A DNA stretch of 64,000 nucleotides from Ascidiaceihabitans sp023955215 (GTDB taxonomy: Bacteria; Pseudomonadota; Alphaproteobacteria; Rhodobacterales; Rhodobacteraceae), in assembly GCA_943788345.1 (NCBI GenBank), contig CALSPX010000015.1:112084-176083 (forward strand), in the 5' to 3' direction. The notes beneath the pieces were generated by a model, which saw nothing but the letters and a program-made list of their open reading frames with translations, was not told where the DNA came from and ran no database searches. The first letter of the stretch is position 1. Each line of letters opens with the position of its first letter. Below are positions 7,017 through 15,910 of this stretch, in pieces. Both the position numbers and the translations under genes were made by a program.

Positions 7017-9779
7017 ATGTCCAATACAGTGAAATTCACGCTAGATGGCACAGAAGTCGAGGCCGAATCCGGCCTGACAATCTGGGAAGTGGCCAATGGT
7101 CGTGGACTTGTTATCCCTCACCTGTGCCATAAGCCAGCACCCGGCTATCGCCCTGACGGCAATTGCCGCGCCTGTATGGTTGAGATCGACGGTGAGCGTA
7201 CGTTGGCCGCTTCGTGTATTCGAGAGCCTTTGGATGGCATGGTGGTAACCACCAATTCTGCCCGCGCTGAGAATGCGCGCATGATGGTGGTTGAAATGTT
7301 AGTCGCAGACCAACCAGCCCGTGAAGATGCCCATGATAAATCAGCACACCTGTGGGATATGGCCGAGTTGAATGGTGTGTCAAAGAGCCGTTTTCCAAAA
7401 TTGGAAGAGGGTCGCATTCCGTTGTTGGATGACAGTCACGTTGCGATGTCTGTTAACTTGGATGCTTGTATTTCTTGTGGTTTGTGCGTGCGCGCGTGTC
7501 GTGAGGTTCAGGTCAACGATGTGATCGGCATGTCGGGCCGTGGCCATGATAGCTACCCTACTTTTGATATGGCCGACCCCATGGGTGGTTCATCTTGTGT
7601 GGCGTGTGGCGAATGCGTTCAAGCCTGTCCAACAGGTGCTTTGATGCCTGCTGCTGTGACTGCGGGTGACGGCGTTGGGGACAGCAAAGATTTTGATAGC
7701 GAAACAGAAAGCGTTTGTGCGTTTTGTGGCGTGGGTTGCCAGATTTCAATTAAGGTTAAAGATGGCAAAGTGAAGTATGTTGAGGGCATCAATGGTCCTG
7801 CAAACGAAGGCCGTTTGTGCGTTAAGGGCCGCTTTGGTTACGACTATATCCACCACAATCACCGTCTGACCAAACCGTTGATCCGTCGCGACGATGCACC
7901 CGCCAAGGGTTTGAATGTTGACCCCGGGAATTGGGGCAGTGTTTTCCGTGAGGCAACTTGGGATGAGGCGCTGGATTTTGCTGCTAATGGTCTGAAGGGG
8001 CGCGGGCGCGAAGTGGCTGGATTTGGGTCAGCCAAGTGCACCAATGAAGAAGCCTATCTGTTCCAGAAATTCATTCGTGAAGGGTTTAAACACAACAACG
8101 TCGACCACTGTACACGTTTGTGCCACGCCTCATCCGTTTCTGCGTTGATTGAAAACGTTGGATCGGGTGCTGTAACGGCAACATTCAACGAGATCGAAAA
8201 TGCTGATGTGGCCATCGTAATCGGTGCAAACCCGATCGAAAACCACCCTGTGGCCGCGACCTATTTCAAACAGTTCACTAAACGTGGCGGCAAGTTGATT
8301 GTAATGGATCCGCGCGGTCAGGCGCTTAAGCGCTTTGCCACCCACATGCTTCAGTTCCGCCCAGGTGCGGACGTTTCAATGTTGAACGCGATCATGCATG
8401 TGATCGTCGAAGAGGGATTGTACGACCAGCAATACATAGAGGCGTACACTGAAAACTGGGAAGCTGAAAAAGCCCACCTTAAGGATTTCACACCAGAGAA
8501 GATGTCTGAAATTTGTGGCATCGATGCTGAAACTTTACGCGCAGTCGCCCGCACATTTGCAGGTGCTAAGGCAGGGATGATTTTCTGGGGCATGGGCGTC
8601 AGTCAACACATCCACGGTACAGACAATGCGCGTTGCTTGATTTCTTTGGCGTTGATGACGGGCCAAGTTGGTCGCCCAGGCTCTGGCCTTCACCCACTGC
8701 GTGGTCAGAACAACGTACAAGGTGCATCTGACGCCGGCTTGGTTCCGATGTTCTTACCTGACTACCAGTCGGTGACGGACGATGTTGTGCGCTCTGCCTT
8801 CACCGAAGTTTGGGGGTCAGGTGATTTCTCAAATGAGAAGGGCCTAACCGTGACCGAAATCATGGACGCGGTCCATGAGGACAAGATCAAGGCGATGTAC
8901 ATTTTGGGTGAGAACCCAGCGATGTCTGATCCAGATGTTGAACATGCGCGTGATGCTTTGGCCAAACTTGACCACTTGGTTGTCCAAGACATCTTTATCA
9001 CTGAGACTGCGAACTATGCCGACGTAATTTTGCCAGCCTCTGCGCTGTATGAAAAAACAGGTACGGTTTCCAACACGAACCGTCAGGTCCAAATGGTGCG
9101 CCAAGCGGTTGTACCTCCGGGTGAGGCGAAAGAAGATTGGTGGATTGAAGTTGAGTTGGCCAAACGTTGCGGTTTGGATTGGACTTATACGCATCCAAGC
9201 GAAGTGTTTGCTGAGATGACTGTGAACATGCGCAGTCTCGACAATATAACGTGGGATCGCCTGACAACTGAAGCGGTGACCTATCCGTCACTTAGCCCGA
9301 CTGATCCGGGTCAGGCGGTCGTGTTTGGCGATGGTTTCCCACGTACCGATGGACGTGCAAAATTTACGCCTGCTAGCGTGATTGCCCCTGATGATGTGCC
9401 GGATGCTGAATACCCAATGATCCTGACAACGGGCCGTCAGTTAGAGCACTGGCATACAGGTTCCATGACCCGTCGTGCGACTGTATTGGATGGGCTAGAG
9501 CCTGAGGCGAACTGTTCGCTGCACCCATCCACTTTGCGCAAGCTAGGCGTAGAACCGGGTGGGCATGTACGTCTGACCACGAAGCGTGGTTCGATTGTGA
9601 TCATGGCACGTATGGATCGTGCAGTGGCACCGGATATGGTGTTCTTACCATTTGCCTTTGTTGAGGCGGCGGCAAACATTCTGACAAATCCAGCGGTTGA
9701 TCCGTTTGGGAAAATTCCAGAATTTAAGTTTTCTGCGGTGAAAGTCGAAGCTGCTGCTGATGTTATGGCGGCTGAATAA
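7017..9779 (+). CDS. Formate dehydrogenase, alpha (molybdopterin) subunit
   Basis: A 920-residue oxidoreductase. Domain order: N-terminal [2Fe-2S] domain (C at CHKPAPGYRPDGNCRAC then ASC), two [4Fe-4S] ferredoxin motifs (CISCGLCVRAC and CVACGECVQACP), the [4Fe-4S] motif of the molybdopterin domain (CAFCGVGC...LCVKGR), the active-site segment VDHCTRLCH where Cys replaces selenocysteine, and a C-terminal MoCo dinucleotide-binding domain (TTGRQLEHWH). The start at 7017 follows an AAGGGGAGG ribosome site; the frame is open back to 6960. The His-Cys3 cluster motif found after the [2Fe-2S] domain in FdsA-type subunits is absent. No beta or gamma subunit gene is adjacent, so the electron partner is encoded elsewhere. 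Confidence 0.9.
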   Translation: MSNTVKFTLDGTEVEAESGLTIWEVANGRGLVIPHLCHKPAPGYRPDGNCRACMVEIDGERTLAASCIREPLDGMVVTTNSARAENARMMVVEMLVADQPAREDAHDKSAHLWDMAELNGVSKSRFPKLEEGRIPLLDDSHVAMSVNLDACISCGLCVRACREVQVNDVIGMSGRGHDSYPTFDMADPMGGSSCVACGECVQACPTGALMPAAVTAGDGVGDSKDFDSETESVCAFCGVGCQISIKVKDGKVKYVEGINGPANEGRLCVKGRFGYDYIHHNHRLTKPLIRRDDAPAKGLNVDPGNWGSVFREATWDEALDFAANGLKGRGREVAGFGSAKCTNEEAYLFQKFIREGFKHNNVDHCTRLCHASSVSALIENVGSGAVTATFNEIENADVAIVIGANPIENHPVAATYFKQFTKRGGKLIVMDPRGQALKRFATHMLQFRPGADVSMLNAIMHVIVEEGLYDQQYIEAYTENWEAEKAHLKDFTPEKMSEICGIDAETLRAVARTFAGAKAGMIFWGMGVSQHIHGTDNARCLISLALMTGQVGRPGSGLHPLRGQNNVQGASDAGLVPMFLPDYQSVTDDVVRSAFTEVWGSGDFSNEKGLTVTEIMDAVHEDKIKAMYILGENPAMSDPDVEHARDALAKLDHLVVQDIFITETANYADVILPASALYEKTGTVSNTNRQVQMVRQAVVPPGEAKEDWWIEVELAKRCGLDWTYTHPSEVFAEMTVNMRSLDNITWDRLTTEAVTYPSLSPTDPGQAVVFGDGFPRTDGRAKFTPASVIAPDDVPDAEYPMILTTGRQLEHWHTGSMTRRATVLDGLEPEANCSLHPSTLRKLGVEPGGHVRLTTKRGSIVIMARMDRAVAPDMVFLPFAFVEAAANILTNPAVDPFGKIPEFKFSAVKVEAAADVMAAE

Positions 9780-9785
9780 GAAATC

Positions 9786-9811
9786 AAAAGGTGGGCTTCG
9801 GCCCGCCTTTT
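9786..9811 (+). terminator. Rho-independent terminator after formate dehydrogenase
   Basis: A hairpin with an 11-bp stem (AAAAGG-T-GGGC pairing with GCCC-G-CCTTTT, one G-U pair) and a TTCG tetraloop begins 6 bases after the stop codon. The symmetrical A and T flanks allow it to work for the convergent WGR gene as well. Confidence 0.9.
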
Positions 9812-9820
9812 GCTCAAAAC

Positions 9821-10048
9821 TCAAGCGCGTTTATAGCCGCGTTTTTGGGCGCGGATACGATATGAATCGGCGGCGTGGGATGCGTCACGTAAATTGCCAA
9901 AGCTGGTGATCGTTTCACAGGGTGTGCCACCTTTGACACCCCATTCGCGCAACACCGACACTTCGGAAAATAGATCCATAGCGATTTCGACACGGTAAAA
10001 CCGTGGTCTCGCTTTGTGGCTGGGGCGATATAAAACGACGTCTAGCAT
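9821..10048 (-). CDS. Small WGR-domain protein
   Basis: A 75-residue protein that is essentially one WGR domain: FYRVEIAMDLF, then VLREWGVKGGTP, then a short helical tail. The WGR tryptophan-glycine pair is visible although the third position is Val. WGR domains occur in PARPs and DNA-binding contexts; small stand-alone versions are common in alphaproteobacteria and have no firm function. It is monocistronic, convergent with formate dehydrogenase. Confidence 0.8.
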   Translation of the reverse strand: MLDVVLYRPSHKARPRFYRVEIAMDLFSEVSVLREWGVKGGTPCETITSFGNLRDASHAADSYRIRAQKRGYKRA

Positions 10049-10132
10049 TGCCAGTGATTCTATCAGTGTTTTCAGTGAGGTGAAGAGCCAATTGTTGTTT
10101 GGGCAGGTTTTTGACGTGTGCCCAATTTCTGG

Positions 10133-10834
10133 TTAGCTCCAGCTGACATCCCCAAGAAAGATATACCCTGCACCATATATCGTTTTGATCAGCTGTGGGT
10201 TCTTGGGATCTTCACGCAATTTAGTACGCAGGCGCGAAATACGCACATCCATCGCGCGGTCAAAACTTTCGCTTGCGGCCCCGCCCAATGACTCTTGCAT
10301 TTGGGTGCGGGTGATTAGACGCTTTGGGCTATCAAGGAATAGACGAAGCACTTCGCCTTCTGCATGTGAAAAAGGAGTGGCATCACCTGCATCGTCGATC
10401 AAAGTGTATGCATCGAAATGAGCAGTCCAACCATTGAATTTGGCGGTATTGCTGGTTTGAGTTACGGCCTTGCCACCGCGCAATCGGGCACGAACGCGCG
10501 CAACTACTTCCAAGGGATCAAATGGTTTGATGATGTAGTCATCGGCGCCCAGTTCCAGACCAGTAACCCGATCCTGCACCTGCGCACGGCCAGAAATGAT
10601 GATAACTGACGCCCCTTGTTCTAACGCAAGACGGTGGACAACCGTCAGACCATCAGTGTCAGGCAAGGACAAGTCGACCAAGCAAACATCAGGCGTGTGC
10701 TTTTGCAACGCGGCCTCAAATTCGCGGGCACGACCAAAACACATCGTCCGGAAACCAGCATCCTCCAGCGCATCAGCCAACATTGTGCGAATGGCTGGCT
10801 CGTCATCAAGAATGGTTACTAACGGCGCTGTCAT
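10133..10834 (-). CDS. OmpR/PhoB-family response regulator
   Basis: A 233-residue transcription factor. The receiver domain (about 1-120) shows the acidic pocket (LDDE), phosphoacceptor Asp in CLVDLSLPDTDG and the conserved Lys in YIIKPFDP. A winged-helix Trans_reg_C domain follows, with RAMDVRISRLRTKL as the recognition helix region and a C-terminal hairpin (IKTIYGAGYIF). Its start overlaps the stop of the hybrid kinase gene by 4 bases, so the two form a co-translated two-component pair. The target genes are not evident from this window. Confidence 0.92.
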   Translation of the reverse strand: MTAPLVTILDDEPAIRTMLADALEDAGFRTMCFGRAREFEAALQKHTPDVCLVDLSLPDTDGLTVVHRLALEQGASVIIISGRAQVQDRVTGLELGADDYIIKPFDPLEVVARVRARLRGGKAVTQTSNTAKFNGWTAHFDAYTLIDDAGDATPFSHAEGEVLRLFLDSPKRLITRTQMQESLGGAASESFDRAMDVRISRLRTKLREDPKNPQLIKTIYGAGYIFLGDVSWS

Positions 10835-12816
10835 TGTTGCACCTTCGGTTTGAGGACATTGGCCAGATCGTAGGCTGTGAATGGTTTCGCAAGGACAGTT
10901 GTCGCGGCTTGGGCCTCATGGTGCAATGGGTCATTTGGGGACAAAGAGGTCATAAGTACGACAGGTGTCTTTCCCTTTTCGATCCGCTTAAGTAAATCCA
11001 GCCCCGTACCTTCACCGCTTAGACGGATATCAGATAGGATTAGGGCGATGTCAGGCAGGCTGGCGATGAGTGCGGTGGCTTCATCTGCTGAAGTTGCCTC
11101 AATAACGCTGTGCCCCATGTCAGTCAGCATATCGCGGTAAAACGCGCGTAGATCGTCGTTGTCTTCAACCAGCAAAGCCAAGCCGCCAGTGACCTCAGGG
11201 CTAAAACGCAGCGGCAGGCGCAGACGGATTGATGCGCCGCCCTCTGGCGTGTTTTGTAGCCTTAGGTCGCCACCAGCAAGCTTGGTAATGTCGTAGACCA
11301 TGGGCAGGCCTAACCCTGTGCCTTCGCTACCTTTGGTCGTGTAAAATGGGTCACATGCGTGCTTCAAGGCATCTTCGGAAAATCCCGTCCCTGTGTCTGA
11401 TACCGTAAACTCGATCCACGTGTTGTGAACCGTTGATGCACTAAGTTTGATAGTTCCGTTCGACCCACAGGCGTCACGGGCGTTCAGGATTAGATTAAGC
11501 AACGCGTCTTTAATCGCACCTTGATCCAGTAGAACCGCTTTGTTTGGTAGTTGATCGGTCACTGTGAAAACGACGTTCTCTGGTAGAGTCGGGGCCGCGA
11601 GTGTTTCCATCTCTCGCAGCAATGCGTGCAAGTCTGTGACACGCGGGCGTTGGACACGTTGACTGGTAATCTCAGCAATGCTGCCCAATAGATCGCCACC
11701 GCGTTTTGCTGCATTTAAGGTACCTTCGATCAAGGGTTTGGCAGCCGAGGGCAGTTCATCAAGGCGTGCCAACTTGGACTGCATCCCAAGAATGATGGTG
11801 AGTAAGTTCGAGAAGTCATGCGCCAGTCCTGATGTCACTTGGGCGGCCAGTTCACGTTTGCTGGTTTGCTGTAGTGCTACGCGCGTTTGAGTTTCCAACG
11901 TTACATCGGTGGACAAAACATAAGCACCACCACGGGTGTCAGGCGTAAAGGCAGCGCGGATGCGATGGGCGCTGGCGGCATCTGTGAACTCAGTCAGAGT
12001 GTTCTTGCCAGCGAATGCACCGTGAAGCATGGGCTTGATTTTCTCGTAAACGCCCAACCCAAGTGCATCCGAAATATGCATGCCGATGATGTTGTTTGGG
12101 CGCCCTGGGATGATCGTGCTGAGTTGCCGATTGGAGTAAGTGTAATGCCCCGTCTCATCGATGTGGGCGATGTGCGCGGGCATCATTTCGGTCGTTAGAC
12201 GTGTCCGCGCCTCTACTTCTGTAAGGTGCCGTTTCGTTTCGCCAAGCGCAGATACTGTCCCGGCCAGTGCACGGTTTGTACTGGCCAGTTCTTCGGCGTG
12301 GGCCAAGACCTGATCCGTCAGTTCCTCAGAGCGGGCACGTAGCAGCGTCTCTTGTTTTTTGGTGCTGGTGATATCTGTATAGACTGTGATCCACCCGCCT
12401 TGGGGTAGGGGGGATCCTTCCACAGATATGACCGTGCCGTTGGAGCGATGGCGCTCAACATAGTGAGGTTCAAACGCACGGGCGACTTCGATCCGCTCTG
12501 CCACAAAAGCTTCAAGGTCATCAATGTCACCGTACTCACCGCGCAAAGCGAGGTGACGAATAGTATCTTCAAAGGGTGCACCCGGCGCGACCAAATCATC
12601 TGGAAGATCAAACATTTCTTTGAAAGGCGCATTACTGACTGCCAGCCGAAGGTCACTGTCGAATATGGTCAAGGCCTGCCCGATCAAATTCAGACCAGCA
12701 GCCGTCATAGCATGTGTAGCAGCGCGATTGAGCGTCACGTGTGGCCCCTTAGTGATCGTGATTTCGTGCCCAGTGTGGGGCGGTGATTGCCGGGAATTCA
12801 AGCACTGATCGAGCAT
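10831..12816 (-). CDS. Hybrid sensor histidine kinase with receiver domain
   Basis: A 661-residue protein without clear membrane helices. An N-terminal PAS domain (LTIFDSDLRLAVSNAPFKEM) is followed by a coiled-coil region, a second PAS (residues about 205-310), a histidine box in LAHDFSNLLTII, an HATPase domain (NLILNARDACG, DTGTGF, GTGLGLPMV) and a C-terminal receiver (LLVEDNDD, phosphoacceptor LILSDIRLSGEG, LAKPF). It is thus a cytosolic hybrid kinase, coupled by a 4-base overlap to the regulator gene. The start is uncertain: ATG at 12708 is an alternative that would remove about 36 poorly conserved residues. Confidence 0.88.
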   Translation of the reverse strand: MLDQCLNSRQSPPHTGHEITITKGPHVTLNRAATHAMTAAGLNLIGQALTIFDSDLRLAVSNAPFKEMFDLPDDLVAPGAPFEDTIRHLALRGEYGDIDDLEAFVAERIEVARAFEPHYVERHRSNGTVISVEGSPLPQGGWITVYTDITSTKKQETLLRARSEELTDQVLAHAEELASTNRALAGTVSALGETKRHLTEVEARTRLTTEMMPAHIAHIDETGHYTYSNRQLSTIIPGRPNNIIGMHISDALGLGVYEKIKPMLHGAFAGKNTLTEFTDAASAHRIRAAFTPDTRGGAYVLSTDVTLETQTRVALQQTSKRELAAQVTSGLAHDFSNLLTIILGMQSKLARLDELPSAAKPLIEGTLNAAKRGGDLLGSIAEITSQRVQRPRVTDLHALLREMETLAAPTLPENVVFTVTDQLPNKAVLLDQGAIKDALLNLILNARDACGSNGTIKLSASTVHNTWIEFTVSDTGTGFSEDALKHACDPFYTTKGSEGTGLGLPMVYDITKLAGGDLRLQNTPEGGASIRLRLPLRFSPEVTGGLALLVEDNDDLRAFYRDMLTDMGHSVIEATSADEATALIASLPDIALILSDIRLSGEGTGLDLLKRIEKGKTPVVLMTSLSPNDPLHHEAQAATTVLAKPFTAYDLANVLKPKVQQ

Positions 12817-12953
12817 TGTTACAATTCGTTAGGATTGAGAAACCTTCAGGAAAAAGTTGACCTAAAGGATAAAGCCAGCATCCTTGAGTGACATAGAATC
12901 GCTGAAGTGATCGTGGCCGGGAACCTTTGTTGCCGGTTTGGGAGGAGAATACA

Positions 12954-14924
12954 TTGTCGAAGACGCTTGATGGCGCTGGAGGATTAATATCCGTTCCAGC
13001 ACTTTTGCACCGCAACGCAACTCAGTTTGGGTCCGCTCCTGCGTACCGTGAAAAAGAGTTTGGAATTTGGCAAAGTTGGACATGGTCACAGACCAATGAC
13101 GAGATCGAGGCACTTGCCTTAGGTCTGCTTGATCTTGGTGTGGCTGAGGGCGATTTCATTGCAGTCATCGGGCGCAACCGTCCGTATTTGTATTGGTCAA
13201 TGATGGCTGCACAAATGGTCGGGGCCGTTCCGGTGCCTTTGTACCAAGACGCATCTGCCGAAGAGATGGCATATACAATGAGTCATTGTGGGGCGCGTTT
13301 TGTGATCGCTGGTGATCAGGAACAAGTCGACAAGGTCATGGAAATCCAAGGCGAACTTACTGAATTTGAAGCGATGATTTACCTCGATCCTCGGGGTCTT
13401 CGCAAATACGATAGTGCAAAGCTAACGCAATATAGTGCAGTTCAAGAAGCGGGGCGCTCAAAGCGCGCGGCACTAGAGCCAGAGATGAAGGCACGTATTG
13501 CAAAGCTAAATTACGACAGCACCTGTGTGATGCTTTACACCTCTGGCACCACGGGAAAACCAAAGGGCGTTGTTCTGTCCAATCGCAATGTGATTGAGAC
13601 GGCCAAGTCCTCATCCGAATTTGATGACTTGCGCCAAACTGATGACATTTTGGCATACCTGCCCATGGCATGGGTTGGCGATTTTATCTTTTCTGTGGGT
13701 CAAGCACTGTGGTGTGGTTTCTGTACGAACTGCCCTGAAAGTGCAGATACAATGCACACGGATTTGCGTGAAATTGGGCCAACTTACTATTTTGCCCCAC
13801 CCCGTGTTTTTGAAAATCAGCTGACCAATGTGATGATCCGCATGGAAGACGCGAGCCCGATGAAGAAGCGGTTGTTCGATTACTTCATGGGCGTTGCGCG
13901 CAAGGTCGGACCGTCCATTTTGGATGGAAATCCTGTGAACCTGATCGACCGGATTAAGTACCAGTTGGGTGAATTTGCAATCTACGGCCCGTTGAAAAAC
14001 ACACTTGGCTTTAGCCGTGTGCGGGTGGGTTACACGGCGGGTGAGGCGATTGGACCAGAGATCTTTGATTTCTACCGATCTCTTGGGATCAACTTAAAGC
14101 AGCTATACGGCCAGACAGAGGCGACAGTGTTTATCACGGCGCAACCTGATGGTGAGGTGCGTTCTGATACCGTTGGCGTGACGTGCCCAGGTGTGGAGTT
14201 GAAGATCGCTGAAAACGGTGAGGTCTTTTATCGTAGCCCAGGCGTTTTTGTTGAGTACTACAAGAACGCAGAAAGCACAGCAGACACCAAGGATGCTGAA
14301 GGTTGGGTGGCGACGGGTGACGCTGGGTTCATTGAAGAAAGCAGCGGACACTTGCGGATTATTGATCGCGCAAAAGACGTTGGGCAGACCGGAAACGGCA
14401 ACATGTTTGCGCCTAAGTATGTTGAGAATAAACTGAAGTTCTTTCCGAATATTCTGGAAACGGTCGTTTTCGGAAATGGCAAACCCTATTGCACAGCTTT
14501 CGTGAATATCGATCTGACTGCTGTTGGTAACTGGGCTGAGCGCAACAACATTGCATATGCATCCTACCAAGAGTTGGCTGGTCACCCAGAGGTGTTGGCG
14601 ACTATCCAGTCACATGTTGAAGAGGTTAATGCCTCAGTTGCGCAGGACGCGATGTTGTCTGACTGTCAGGTGCACCGTTTTGTTGTTTTGCACAAACAAT
14701 TGGATGCCGATGACGGCGAATTAACACGTACGCAAAAAGTACGGCGTCGCATTATCGAGGAAAAGTTCTCAGATATTATTAACGCGATGTACGATGGGTC
14801 CGATACGATCTCGACCACCACAGAAGTGACCTATGAAGACGGCCGTAAGGGCGCGATTTCTGCGACCTTGGATATTCGTGATGCGGCGGTTCAAACCGTC
14901 GGCGCAAAGATTGCAGCACAATGA
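12954..14924 (+). CDS. Long-chain-type acyl-CoA synthetase (AMP-binding)
   Basis: A 656-residue adenylate-forming ligase. The P-loop-like motif YTSGTTGKPKGVVLS, the GYTAGEA and YGQTEA segments and the VATGDAG motif (A8-type region) are present, placing it with FadD/long-chain acyl-CoA synthetases. The start is a TTG at 12954, six bases after a strong GGAGGAG ribosome site; no ATG fits. It opens a co-directional cluster of liv-type ABC importer genes that ends with a second CoA-ligase-like gene, so it probably activates the imported acid. The substrate is unknown. Confidence 0.85.
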   Translation: MSKTLDGAGGLISVPALLHRNATQFGSAPAYREKEFGIWQSWTWSQTNDEIEALALGLLDLGVAEGDFIAVIGRNRPYLYWSMMAAQMVGAVPVPLYQDASAEEMAYTMSHCGARFVIAGDQEQVDKVMEIQGELTEFEAMIYLDPRGLRKYDSAKLTQYSAVQEAGRSKRAALEPEMKARIAKLNYDSTCVMLYTSGTTGKPKGVVLSNRNVIETAKSSSEFDDLRQTDDILAYLPMAWVGDFIFSVGQALWCGFCTNCPESADTMHTDLREIGPTYYFAPPRVFENQLTNVMIRMEDASPMKKRLFDYFMGVARKVGPSILDGNPVNLIDRIKYQLGEFAIYGPLKNTLGFSRVRVGYTAGEAIGPEIFDFYRSLGINLKQLYGQTEATVFITAQPDGEVRSDTVGVTCPGVELKIAENGEVFYRSPGVFVEYYKNAESTADTKDAEGWVATGDAGFIEESSGHLRIIDRAKDVGQTGNGNMFAPKYVENKLKFFPNILETVVFGNGKPYCTAFVNIDLTAVGNWAERNNIAYASYQELAGHPEVLATIQSHVEEVNASVAQDAMLSDCQVHRFVVLHKQLDADDGELTRTQKVRRRIIEEKFSDIINAMYDGSDTISTTTEVTYEDGRKGAISATLDIRDAAVQTVGAKIAAQ

Positions 14925-14941
14925 GTGTTGTGAGTGCAGGA

Positions 14942-14974
14942 GCCTGCGGCGCGAGTTTATTTGGTAAGATGAAG
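14942..14974. repeat. Dispersed intergenic repeat, copy 2
   Basis: This stretch contains GAGTTTATTTGGTAAGA followed by TGAAG, matching the copy at 6886-6907 with one difference. It fills most of the gap between the acyl-CoA synthetase stop and the LivG start, so it is transcribed within the operon. Confidence 0.6.
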
Positions 14975-14987
14975 ATGGGACGTTTCA

Positions 14988-15809
14988 ATGCTTGATCAAG
15001 CTGATGGATACATGACAGCCGACGGTCGCCAGATCGGTCCAGTTGTTATGGAGATGAAGAATATTACCCTTAGGTTTGGGGGTGTTGAGGCGATCAAGAA
15101 TATCTCCTTTGACATTCGGGAAGGCGAAGTGCGTGCCATCATTGGTCCCAATGGTGCTGGCAAATCTTCGATGCTGAATGTCATCTCCGGGTTTTACGTC
15201 CCTCAGGATGGGCAGGTTTTGTACAAGGGTGTGCAGCGCCCACAGATGCGTCCCTATCAAGTTGCACAACAAGGGATCGCGCGGACGTTTCAAAACATCG
15301 CCTTGTTTGAAGGCATGAGTGTTTTGGACAATGTGATGACCGGTCGATTGACCCATATGAAAACGGGTATGTTTTCCCAAGCTTTGTGGAAGGGTCGCGC
15401 GGAAAAAGAAGAGACAGCGAACCGTGAAGTTGCTGAAAGAATTATCGATTTTCTCGAAATCCAAGCGATCCGCAAGACGCCGGTTGCGCGTTTGCCCTAC
15501 GGTTTGAAGAAGCGTGTAGAGTTGGCCCGTGCACTGGCTGCTGAGCCATCATTGCTGCTTTTGGATGAACCGATGGCGGGGATGAACGTTGAGGAAAAAG
15601 AGGACATGAGCCGCTTTATCCTATCAATGAACGACGAATTCGGCACCACGATTGCCCTGATCGAACACGACATGGGCGTGGTCATGGACCTGTCAGATCG
15701 CGTTGTTGTTATGGACTATGGCAAGAAAATTGGGGACGGGACACCAGATGAGGTGCGCAATAACCAAGCTGTGATTGATGCGTATTTGGGTGTGGCTCAT
15801 GATGAATAA
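14988..15809 (+). CDS. Branched-chain-type ABC importer ATPase (LivG-like)
   Basis: A 273-residue ABC ATPase. Walker A is IGPNGAGKSS, the Q-loop precedes a family-typical GIARTFQNIALFEGMSVLDN, the signature region is degenerate (LPYGLKKRVELARAL, without the usual SGGQ), and Walker B is LLLLDEP. This degenerate signature is normal for LivG proteins. Start ATG 14988 has a GGGACG-type ribosome site. It pairs with LivF at 19.9 kb and the two permeases. Confidence 0.9.
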   Translation: MLDQADGYMTADGRQIGPVVMEMKNITLRFGGVEAIKNISFDIREGEVRAIIGPNGAGKSSMLNVISGFYVPQDGQVLYKGVQRPQMRPYQVAQQGIARTFQNIALFEGMSVLDNVMTGRLTHMKTGMFSQALWKGRAEKEETANREVAERIIDFLEIQAIRKTPVARLPYGLKKRVELARALAAEPSLLLLDEPMAGMNVEEKEDMSRFILSMNDEFGTTIALIEHDMGVVMDLSDRVVVMDYGKKIGDGTPDEVRNNQAVIDAYLGVAHDE

Positions 15810-15825
15810 ATCAGTCCAAAAACCA

Positions 15826-15869
15826 CGTCGGTATAACGTCGGTATTGTGTCGGTATTGCGTCGGTGCGC
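15826..15869. repeat. Four tandem copies of an 11-bp unit
   Basis: Four head-to-tail 11-mers in register: CGTCGGTATAA, CGTCGGTATTG, TGTCGGTATTG, CGTCGGTGCGC. The core GTCGGT is constant in all four. The array lies in the 101-base gap between livG and livH, 16 bases after the livG stop and about 40 bases before the livH start. It may be a neutral slippage product or a binding site for a protein or an mRNA-level control. Confidence 0.85.
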
Positions 15870-15910
15870 CAAGGGCGCGTCCCTAAATGTCAAAATGAGA
15901 GGGGCGCGAT

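Noticed and set aside
8100..8130. Selenocysteine in formate dehydrogenase
   Set aside because: The active-site codon is TGC (Cys in CTRLCH), so no recoding is needed.
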